Shown here: positions 1 to 5,358 of the stretch, in pieces
Layout: each line of letters starts with the position of its first letter
How positions within the stretch are numbered: the stretch's first letter is position 1
Assembly (NCBI GenBank): GCA_903918155.1
Contig: CAIXDD010000227.1
Span: 1-6,097, forward strand
Origin: an uncultured Hyphomicrobiales bacterium
Lineage (GTDB): Bacteria; Pseudomonadota; Alphaproteobacteria; Rhizobiales; Beijerinckiaceae
Length of the DNA stretch: 6,097 nucleotides
Direction: 5' to 3'
The notes under the pieces: model-generated
Database searches by the model: none
What the model was told of the DNA's origin: nothing
The model's input: only the letters and a program-made list of their open reading frames with translations
Position numbers and translations under genes: made by a program

Positions 1-1350
1 GGACGCGACCAGCGGGAAATAGATGGTCATCGGGTGATAGCCCTCGTCGATCATCGCCTTGGCGAAATCGAGCGTGGTCACGCCGCTGCCCTTCATCCAG
101 CGATCGTCGAACAACGCCTCATGCATGCAGGGGCGGTCGCCGAAGGGCGCGCTCATCACGTCTTGCAGGCGCACGCGCACGTAATTGGCGTTGAGCACCG
201 CATCCTCCGACGCCTGCCGCACGCCGTCCGCCCCATGGGAGAGCAGATAGGCGAGGGCGCGCACGAACATGCCCATCTGGCCGTGGAACGCGGTGAGGCG
301 GCCGAAGCCGCCGCCGGCGCCCGTCTCCTCCGCCAGCGTGAGCGTCTCGCCGTCCTTGCCGACGCGGCGCAGGATCGGCGCGGGCGCGAAGGGCGCAAGC
401 GCCTGCGAGAGAACGACCGGGCCCGCGCCGGGCCCGCCCCCGCCATGGGGCGTCGAGAAGGTCTTGTGCAGATTGATATGCATGGCGTCGACGCCCAGAT
501 CCATGGGCCGCACCTTGCCGACGATGGCGTTGAAATTCGCGCCGTCGCAATAAAAATAAGCGCCGGCCTCATGCACGGCGGCGGCGATCTCCACCACCTC
601 CGGTTCGAACAGGCCGCAGGTGTTGGGATTGGTGAGCATCAGCGCCGCGACGTCGGGCCCGCAGGCCGCGCGCACGGCTTGCGCGCTCACGGTCCCGTCC
701 TCGCGCGCGGGGATCGAGCGCACCTCGAAGCCGATGAGCGCGGCGGTCGCCGGATTGGTGCCATGCGCGCTGTCGGGCACGAGCACGACGCGCCGGGTCG
801 CGCCTTCCCCGCGCGCGGCCAGCGCGGCCTTGATCGCCATCATGCCGCATAATTCGCCATGGGCGCCGGCCTTCGGCGACAAGGCGACGGCGGCGGCGCC
901 GGTCAGCGCCATCAGCCAGCGCGACACTTCCTCCATCGCTTCGAGCGCGCCCTGCACGGTGGAGACGGGCTGCAGCGGATGCACGTCGGAAAAGCCGGGA
1001 AGCCGCGCGAGACGCTCGTTGAGGCGCGGATTATGTTTCATCGTGCAGGAGCCGAGCGGATAAAGGCCGGCGTCGATCGCATAATTTTTCTGCGACAGGC
1101 GCACGTAATGGCGCATGGCCTCCGGCTCCGTCAGGCCTGGCGAATCGATGGGCGTCTTGCGCGCGAGCGCGCCCAGACGCGGGACGAAATCCTCCGGCTC
1201 GTCGATGTCGACCCCGCAGGTCTGCGCGCGGCCGATCTCGAAGATCAGCCCTTCATGCGTCTGGAGTCCCCGCGAGCCCGAGAAGGTCTTGGGCCGGCCG
1301 GTCTGTCCGCCTGCGCCTGCGCCGGTGGGGCGGCCCTGATCGTTCATCAT
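1..1350 (-). CDS. gcvPB: Glycine dehydrogenase (decarboxylating) subunit 2, 3' end beyond window
   Basis: This is the C-terminal-half subunit of the glycine cleavage P protein. It uses pyridoxal phosphate (PLP) to decarboxylate glycine and load the aminomethyl group onto lipoyl-GcvH in the cytoplasm. The reading frame is open for 450 codons and leaves the window within the YHPMTIYFPL signature near the C-terminus; family members are roughly 480-525 residues, so only a tail is missing. Signatures seen: YPLGSCTMKHNP at residues 97-108, SAHGTNPAT at about 194-202, the PLP-region YCDGAN at about 267-272, and LHKTFSTPHGGGGPG at about 294-308. Lys296 in the HK pair is the expected Schiff-base lysine. 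The first ~28 residues are Gly-rich and poorly structured, as in other alphaproteobacterial members. Two ATGs stand side by side (1350 and 1347). I chose the first, which has GGAG nine bases upstream, but either is possible. It starts 13 bases after the gcvPA stop, so it is cotranscribed and must pair with GcvPA to be active. Confidence 0.97.
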   Translation of the reverse strand, partial: MMNDQGRPTGAGAGGQTGRPKTFSGSRGLQTHEGLIFEIGRAQTCGVDIDEPEDFVPRLGALARKTPIDSPGLTEPEAMRHYVRLSQKNYAIDAGLYPLGSCTMKHNPRLNERLARLPGFSDVHPLQPVSTVQGALEAMEEVSRWLMALTGAAAVALSPKAGAHGELCGMMAIKAALAARGEGATRRVVLVPDSAHGTNPATAALIGFEVRSIPAREDGTVSAQAVRAACGPDVAALMLTNPNTCGLFEPEVVEIAAAVHEAGAYFYCDGANFNAIVGKVRPMDLGVDAMHINLHKTFSTPHGGGGPGAGPVVLSQALAPFAPAPILRRVGKDGETLTLAEETGAGGGFGRLTAFHGQMGMFVRALAYLLSHGADGVRQASEDAVLNANYVRVRLQDVMSAPFGDRPCMHEALFDDRWMKGSGVTTLDFAKAMIDEGYHPMTIYFPLVAS

Positions 1351-1359
1351 GGCGTTCGT

Positions 1360-1363
1360 CTCC
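1360..1363 (-). promoter_or_regulatory. Ribosome binding site of gcvPB
   Basis: GGAG on the minus strand lies nine bases before the ATG at 1350 and inside the 13-base gap after the gcvPA stop codon. It supports separate ribosome initiation on gcvPB, as expected for two subunits made in equal amounts. Confidence 0.6.
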
Positions 1364-2722
1364 TCAATGTCCGACTTCGGCGGCGAGTTCGGCTGCGAGC
1401 GCGTCGACCAGGGCGGCGCGGTCCTCGTCCGTATTGGTTTCTGTGGTGGCGACCAGCAGGAGATCGTCGAGCCCCGCGCCCGGCAGCAGGCGCGAGACGG
1501 GCACGCCCGCCAGCACGCCGCGTCGCGCGAGACGCTCGACGAGATCGGCGGCGTCCGCCTTCACGCGCAGGGTGAATTCGTTGAAGAAGGTCTCGTTGAG
1601 CACCTCCACGCCCGGCGTCGCGGCCAGCATGTCGGCCAGCCGCACGGCCCCGGCGTGATTGACCCGCGCGAGCGCGCGCAATCCGCGTTCGCCCAGCAGC
1701 GTCATATGGATGGAGAAGGCGAGCGCGCACAGGCCCGAATTGGTGCAGATGTTGGACGTCGCCTTTTCGCGCCGGATATGCTGTTCGCGCGTGGAGAGGG
1801 TGAGCACGAAGCCGCGCTCGCCGTCCGCGTCGCGGGTTTCGCCCGCCAGGCGGCCGGGCATCTGGCGCACATATTTCTGGCGCGTCGCGAACAGGCCCAC
1901 ATAAGGCCCGCCGAAATTCAGCGCATTGCCGATGGACTGGCCCTCGCCCACCACGATGTCGGCGCCCATGGCGCCGGGCGGCTCGACGAGGCCCAGCGAC
2001 ACGGCCTCCGTGACGACGGCGATCAGCAGCGCGCCATGCGCGTGGCATTTGGCGGCCAGCGGCGCAAGGTCGCGCAGATTGCCGAAGGCGTCGGGCGATT
2101 GCACGACGACGCAGGAGACGGTGGAATCGACCTGCGCGGCCAAATCTTCGCGCGCCAGAACGTCCGGCGGCAGGCTCGTCGTCTCGTCGCCCGCCATGCG
2201 CGCGAGCGTGCGCGCCACTTCGGCGTAATGGGGATGCAGGCCGCCCGAGAGCACCGCCTTGTTGCGGCGCGTGATGCGATGGGCCATCAGCACCGCCTCC
2301 GCGCAGCCCGTCGAGCCGTCGTACATGGATGCGTTGGCGATCTCCATGCCCGTGAGATTGGCGACCTGCGTCTGGAACTCGAAGAGCATCTGCAGCGTGC
2401 CTTGCGCGATCTCCGGCTGGTATGGCGTGTAGCTCGTCAGGAATTCGGACCGCTGGATCAGATGGTCCACGCTGGCCGGCACATGGTGGCGATAGGCGCC
2501 GGCGCCGACGAAAAAGGGAACGGAGCCGGCCGCGACATTGCGCGCGGCCATGCGCGTGAGCATGCGCTCCACCGCGGCCTCGCCCTGCCGGCGGGGCAGG
2601 TCGGGCAGCTCCGTGAGCAATTTGTCGGCGGGCACGTCGGCGAACAGAGCGTCGATGGTCGGCGCGCCGACCGTATCGAGCATGGACGCGCGGTCTTCAG
2701 GCGTCAGCGGCAGATAGCGCAT
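1364..2722 (-). CDS. gcvPA: Glycine dehydrogenase (decarboxylating) subunit 1
   Basis: This is the N-terminal-half subunit of the two-part glycine decarboxylase. It has the fold of PLP enzymes but no catalytic lysine of its own, and it works as a heterotetramer with GcvPB. The product is 452 residues, normal for the split subunit (about 440-460). Family signatures run in the expected order: the N-terminal RYLPLTPEDRASML segment, FFVGAGAYRHHVP at 70-82, FLTSYTPYQPEIAQGTLQ at 94-111, NASMYDGSTGCAEA at 130-143, GEGQSIGNALNFGGPYVG at 259-276, and the RREKATSNICTNSGLCAL region at about 317-334. The start at 2722 matches the family N-terminus and follows a modest AGGGA Shine-Dalgarno at 2730-2734. 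It begins 16 bases after the gcvH stop and is followed closely by gcvPB. The frame is intact, with no truncation or frameshift. Many other Hyphomicrobiales carry a single fused gcvP of about 950 residues, so the split form is informative about lineage. Confidence 0.97.
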   Translation of the reverse strand: MRYLPLTPEDRASMLDTVGAPTIDALFADVPADKLLTELPDLPRRQGEAAVERMLTRMAARNVAAGSVPFFVGAGAYRHHVPASVDHLIQRSEFLTSYTPYQPEIAQGTLQMLFEFQTQVANLTGMEIANASMYDGSTGCAEAVLMAHRITRRNKAVLSGGLHPHYAEVARTLARMAGDETTSLPPDVLAREDLAAQVDSTVSCVVVQSPDAFGNLRDLAPLAAKCHAHGALLIAVVTEAVSLGLVEPPGAMGADIVVGEGQSIGNALNFGGPYVGLFATRQKYVRQMPGRLAGETRDADGERGFVLTLSTREQHIRREKATSNICTNSGLCALAFSIHMTLLGERGLRALARVNHAGAVRLADMLAATPGVEVLNETFFNEFTLRVKADAADLVERLARRGVLAGVPVSRLLPGAGLDDLLLVATTETNTDEDRAALVDALAAELAAEVGH

Positions 2723-2738
2723 GGGGACGTCCCTGGGT

Positions 2739-3116
2739 TCAATCGAGGGTTTTGAGAAAGGCCTGATAGGCGGTCTCGTCCATCAGCCCGTCCAGAGCGG
2801 CGGAGTCGGCGAGGCGCATTTTCATAAACCAGCCCGCGCCCAGCGGATCGGCGTTGATCGCGGCGGGATCGGCTTCGAGCGCGTCGTTCACCGCGAGAAC
2901 TTCGCCGGCGAGGGGAGCATAGACTTCGCTCGCCGCCTTCACGCTCTCCACCACGGCGGCCTGCGCGCCCTTTTCGATGCGCGCGCCCACCTGCGGCAAT
3001 TCGACGAACACGACGTCGCCCAATTGCTTTTGCGCGTAATCGCTGATGCCGATCACGCCCGTGTCGCCTTCGATGCGGACATATTCGTGATCCCTGGTGT
3101 AACGAATGGACGACAT
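2739..3116 (-). CDS. gcvH: Glycine cleavage system H protein (lipoyl carrier)
   Basis: GcvH is the small lipoyl-carrying shuttle of the glycine cleavage system, moving the aminomethyl intermediate between P, T and L proteins. With the start chosen here the product is 125 residues, standard for the family. The N-terminal RYTRDHEYVRIEG and the GISDYAQKQLGDVVFVELP stretches are typical. The lipoylation motif ESVKAASEVYAP is present, with Lys60 as the expected lipoyl attachment site, and GAGWFMKM follows near the C-terminal part. An in-frame ATG four codons upstream (3128) would give 129 residues, but it lacks a Shine-Dalgarno. The ATG at 3116 has GGAG six bases upstream and gives the usual MSSIRYTRDHEYV beginning, so I prefer it. 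The gene lies 25 bases after the gcvT stop and 16 bases before gcvPA. Lipoylation enzymes are not encoded in the window. Confidence 0.97.
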   Translation of the reverse strand: MSSIRYTRDHEYVRIEGDTGVIGISDYAQKQLGDVVFVELPQVGARIEKGAQAAVVESVKAASEVYAPLAGEVLAVNDALEADPAAINADPLGAGWFMKMRLADSAALDGLMDETAYQAFLKTLD

Positions 3117-3122
3117 GGGAGG

Positions 3123-3126
3123 CTCC
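3123..3126 (-). promoter_or_regulatory. Ribosome binding site that decides the gcvH start
   Basis: GGAG lies six bases before the ATG at 3116, which is good spacing. The alternative ATG at 3128 sits partly in front of this site and has only a C-rich, non-matching sequence upstream. This favours the shorter 125-residue GcvH. Confidence 0.65.
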
Positions 3127-3141
3127 ATGGAGGGCTGCGGG

Positions 3142-4329
3142 TCAGCGAAAGAAACGATGGGGAACGAAGGGCAAGGCGACGACGCGCGCGGGCAGGCGCT
3201 TGCCGCGCACGATCACGTCGAGCGCTTCGCCCGCGCGCGCATGAGCGGCGGCGACATAGCCCATGGCGATGGGGCGTTCGAGCGTCGGCGCATAGCCGCC
3301 GGAGGTGAGCGCGCCGACGATCCGGCCGTCGCCGGTCTGGATCTGCGCGCCTTCGCGCGCAGGCTGGCGGCCCTCCAGCAAAAGGCCCACGCGCCGGCGC
3401 GCGGGCCCTTCGCGCAATTCGCGCAGGATGCGGCTTGCGCCCGCAAAGCCGCCCTCCGCCCGCCGGCGCGCGCCGATGGACCAGGCGAGCGCGCCCTCCA
3501 CCGGCGAGGTCGTCTCGTCGAGGTCATGGCCATACAGGCACAGGCCCGCCTCCAGCCGCAGGGAATCGCGCGCGCCAAGGCCGATGGGCCTCACGCGCGC
3601 ATCCGCCAGCAGCGCGCGGGCGAAGCGCTGCGCCTGTTCGGCGGGCAGCGAGATTTCAAAACCGTCCTCGCCCGTATAGCCCGAGCGCCACAGCCACAGG
3701 CCCTCGCCGCCGTCGATGAAAGACATGAAGGGCGCGGCGGCGATCTTGTCGCGCAAGCCGCCATATTCCTCGCGCAGGGCGTCGGCGAGAACCTGCGCGG
3801 CCTTCGGCCCCTGCAAGGCGAGCAGCGCGCGCTCCTCGCGCACGCTCAGGCGAAGGGCGGGAAGCTTTTCGCGCAGCAGCGCGAAATCGGCGTGTTTGCG
3901 CGCCGCATTGACGACGAGCAGCAGGCGTTGCGCGCCGTCTGCGCCCGGCGCGAGGCGCGTGATCATGAAATCGTCGAGAACGCCGCCGTCGTCATTGAGG
4001 AATTGCGCATAGCGCGTGCGGTTCTCGCCAAGGCCCTGCACGTCGGCGGCCGTGAGCGTCTCGACGGCTTGCGCGGCGCCGGCGCCTTCGAGGATCGCCT
4101 GGCCCATATGCGACACGTCGAACAGGCCGGCGGAATCGCGGGTCCATTTGTTCTCGGCCAGAACGCCGGCGGGATATTGGATCGGCATGTCATAGCCGGC
4201 GAAGCCCGCCATGCGCGCGCCCAGCTCCCGATGCAGCGCGTGAAGCGGCGTGCGCAGAAGCGGATCTTGCGCGGCGGGGCGAATGCGTGAGGGATCGCTG
4301 GTCGGGTCTTCGGGCAAATCGCTCGCCAT
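3142..4329 (-). CDS. gcvT: Aminomethyltransferase (glycine cleavage system T protein)
   Basis: GcvT takes the aminomethyl group from lipoyl-GcvH, releases ammonia and makes 5,10-methylene-tetrahydrofolate. The product is 395 residues, slightly longer than the usual 360-375 because of a ~25-residue polar, Pro-rich N-terminal lead before TPLHALHRELGARM. Family signatures seen: GFAGYDMPIQYPAGV at 42-56, GLFDVSHMGQ at 68-77, NDDGGVLDDFMI at 112-123 with the expected catalytic aspartate in the DD pair (119/120), RSGYTGEDGFEIS at 215-227, and RDSLRLEAGLCLYGHDLDE at 254-272, which contributes to folate binding. The C-terminal barrel with TSGGYAPTLERPIAMGYV at 342-359 is complete. The ATG at 4329 is the only in-frame ATG before the conserved domain. 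Its Shine-Dalgarno is poor (GGTGG, three bases away), which may mean low basal initiation or riboswitch control. It is the first gene after the glycine riboswitch and the promoter. Confidence 0.97.
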   Translation of the reverse strand: MASDLPEDPTSDPSRIRPAAQDPLLRTPLHALHRELGARMAGFAGYDMPIQYPAGVLAENKWTRDSAGLFDVSHMGQAILEGAGAAQAVETLTAADVQGLGENRTRYAQFLNDDGGVLDDFMITRLAPGADGAQRLLLVVNAARKHADFALLREKLPALRLSVREERALLALQGPKAAQVLADALREEYGGLRDKIAAAPFMSFIDGGEGLWLWRSGYTGEDGFEISLPAEQAQRFARALLADARVRPIGLGARDSLRLEAGLCLYGHDLDETTSPVEGALAWSIGARRRAEGGFAGASRILRELREGPARRRVGLLLEGRQPAREGAQIQTGDGRIVGALTSGGYAPTLERPIAMGYVAAAHARAGEALDVIVRGKRLPARVVALPFVPHRFFR

Positions 4330-4360
4330 GGGCCACCGGCATTGGAGACGCTGGTCCGCC

Positions 4361-4376
4361 TCCGGCTTGCGCCGGA
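4361..4376 (-). promoter_or_regulatory. GNRA hairpin in gcvT leader, possible riboswitch expression platform
   Basis: Between the riboswitch and the gcvT start, the minus strand has a perfect 6-bp hairpin: TCCGGC, loop GCAA, GCCGGA. It is not followed by a U-tract, so it is not a standard intrinsic terminator. The same GCCGG 3' arm recurs at 4336-4340, overlapping the short GGTGG before the gcvT ATG. The 5' arm could therefore pair either locally or with the start-codon region. A switch that hides or frees the start region would fit translational control by the upstream aptamers. The hairpin is seen directly; the switching is inference. Confidence 0.35.
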
Positions 4377-4390
4377 TCGCGGTTTCGCGC

Positions 4391-4590
4391 CCCCTCTGTC
4401 CCGTGACCTGAGAGATTTCCCGAACGCCGCGGCGCAGGCTGCGCCGTCGACGAAGGTTACGCCCGTCGGTGGGCTATCGTCTTTCGACGAGAGCCGCTTT
4501 CCAGAGTGTCATCCCAACGCGGTCCGTTTGCCTGAGCGTTTCCGGGGCGGTTGCGCCTTCGGCGCCGACGCTTGCGCGCCGGACTCTTCC
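4391..4590 (-). promoter_or_regulatory. Tandem glycine riboswitch (two aptamers) in the gcvT leader
   Basis: The minus strand carries both aptamers of a classic glycine riboswitch. Aptamer I covers about 4501-4590. It opens with GGAAGAGTCC, then a 7-bp P2 stem (one G-U pair) capped by GCAA (4565-4582), then the conserved GCCGAAGGCGCAACC, CTCAGGCAAACGGACCG and GGGATGACACTCTGG cores. The AGAGT and ACTCT ends pair as P1. A short AAAGCGG linker (4494-4500) joins it to aptamer II (about 4391-4493), which has a TCGTC-GAAA-GACGA hairpin (4477-4490), CCACCGACGGGCGTAACC, and ATCTCTCAGGTCACGGGACAGAGGGG-type closing sequence. Class, order and linker match the known gcvT-associated riboswitch, which binds glycine and usually activates glycine cleavage genes. 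Its position directly before gcvT and after a promoter fits this role for the whole gcvTHPAPB operon. Confidence 0.95.
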
Positions 4591-4618
4591 GCGTTGGATC
4601 TTCAACTGACGATTCGGG

Positions 4619-4646
4619 AGGGTAGAGGCGTCGCGGCCCGAGTCAA
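4619..4646 (-). promoter_or_regulatory. Candidate sigma-70-type promoter of the gcv operon
   Basis: On the minus strand, CTTGACT supplies a strong -35 (TTGACT, 4641-4646). After a 16-base spacer, TACCCT (4619-4624) is a weak -10. A transcript beginning around 4612 would place aptamer I about 20 bases from the 5' end, as expected for a riboswitch leader. It starts 32 bases past the stop of the upstream lipoprotein gene. The -35 is convincing; the -10 matches only three of six positions, so the exact site is uncertain. Confidence 0.55.
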
Positions 4647-4678
4647 GCGCGGGCGCGAGGGCGAGCCTGCGCGCGGCC

Positions 4679-5260
4679 TTAGCGGCGCGCGCGCGGTTCG
4701 GGGCCCGCGCCGTCGATGCTGACGACGATCTCGTAATCCTCATTGGCGGATTCGCTGATGAAGGGCACGGAGATTTCGTCGGAGACGATCGTGAAGGAGG
4801 TCTGCGACTGGCCGGCGGGAATGGCGGCCTGCGCGCGATAGCTGCGCGTGACGAGCGCGCGTTCCTGGCCGTCCTTCTTCACCGCGATGGTCACGGGAAC
4901 GGTGAAGGACGAGGGCCCGCCTGCGGGGCCCAGAAGCGCCTTGCCCTCCACGCCCACTTTCAGCACGAGCTGCTTGTCGGCCACGCGGCATTGGCGCACG
5001 AGTTCGCCCAGCGAGAATTGGTGGCGCACGGCGCCGCCCGCCATCACGCGCAGGGCGGCCGAACCCTCGCGCACATGCACTTCCGGGCAGATGAGATCCA
5101 TGTTCGGATCTTTCTGCGCGGAGGCCGCGCCGGCGGCGGGCGCGCTGACGGAATTGAAGGCCACGAGATTTCCCAGCGTCGAACTCGCGCTCTGAAGGCC
5201 CCCGGAGCAGCCGGACAGAACGCCGGCGGCGAGCAGGGCGGCGGTGACGCGCAGACGCAT
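4679..5260 (-). CDS. Uncharacterised exported lipoprotein
   Basis: The product is a 193-residue predicted lipoprotein. Its N-terminus has a short basic start (MRLR), a hydrophobic stretch and the lipobox LSGC at 15-18, so Cys18 should be lipidated and the protein anchored in the cell envelope. A low-complexity Ala/Ser linker (about 19-50) leads to a domain beginning DLICPEVHVREGSAALRV (about 55-72). It has two further cysteines (58 and 91, in LVRQCRV) that could form a disulfide. The rest alternates hydrophobic and polar residues, suggesting beta-sheet, with a GVEGKALLGPAGGPSSFTVP turn region at about 103-122. I recall similar unnamed lipoproteins in Hyphomicrobiales, but I cannot assign a function. 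The ATG at 5260 has GGAG eight bases upstream. The gene follows the IalB-family gene by 98 bases in the same direction and precedes the gcv promoter. It is unlikely to be part of the glycine cleavage pathway. Confidence 0.88.
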   Translation of the reverse strand: MRLRVTAALLAAGVLSGCSGGLQSASSTLGNLVAFNSVSAPAAGAASAQKDPNMDLICPEVHVREGSAALRVMAGGAVRHQFSLGELVRQCRVADKQLVLKVGVEGKALLGPAGGPSSFTVPVTIAVKKDGQERALVTRSYRAQAAIPAGQSQTSFTIVSDEISVPFISESANEDYEIVVSIDGAGPEPRARR

Positions 5261-5268
5261 GGGAGACG

Positions 5269-5272
5269 CTCC
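5269..5272 (-). promoter_or_regulatory. Ribosome binding site of the lipoprotein gene
   Basis: GGAG on the minus strand, within TCCGGAGCG, lies eight bases before the ATG at 5260. It supports that start, which also gives a correctly sized lipoprotein signal peptide. Confidence 0.6.
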
Positions 5273-5358
5273 GGAAAGATCGGGCGGCCGTATCGGCCAG
5301 GAGGCGGCAAACTACACCAGCGCCACAGCGCGCGCCAGCGGCCCAGGCGGGGCGCGGC

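Noticed and set aside
34..852. 272-codon open frame on the plus strand within gcvPB.
   Set aside because: It is an antisense shadow of gcvPB, whose frame is continuous and carries the PLP-lysine motif.
2724..2733. Perfect 10-bp palindrome GGGACGTCCC between gcvH and gcvPA.
   Set aside because: It has no loop and overlaps the gcvPA ribosome site. A palindrome this short is easily met by chance in high-GC DNA, and no second copy was seen to suggest an operator.
1349..2755. Long open frame of 468 codons on the plus strand, antisense to all of gcvPA.
   Set aside because: It has no family resemblance, is rich in His/Arg/Ala/Gly as expected from reading a high-GC gene backwards, and exactly mirrors a well-recognised gene. 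High third-position GC removes stop codons in this antisense frame.
3123..3132. Palindrome CTCCATGGAG between gcvT and gcvH.
   Set aside because: It cannot form a useful hairpin without a loop. It arises from GGAG, ATG and their complement lying side by side.
3106..4290. Long open frame of 394 codons on the plus strand, antisense to gcvT.
   Set aside because: It is the same antisense-shadow effect. gcvT on the other strand has all family signatures, and this frame has none.
4474..4743. Minus-strand frame of 89 codons overlapping the riboswitch and the end of the lipoprotein gene.
   Set aside because: It runs through the conserved aptamer sequence, which explains the conservation. There is no protein signature or clear ribosome site.
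5286..5298. Short hairpin GGCCG-ATA-CGGCC upstream of the lipoprotein ribosome site, considered as a terminator for the IalB-family gene.
   Set aside because: The stem is only five pairs, the loop is three bases and no U-tract follows. It does not meet the criteria for an intrinsic terminator.
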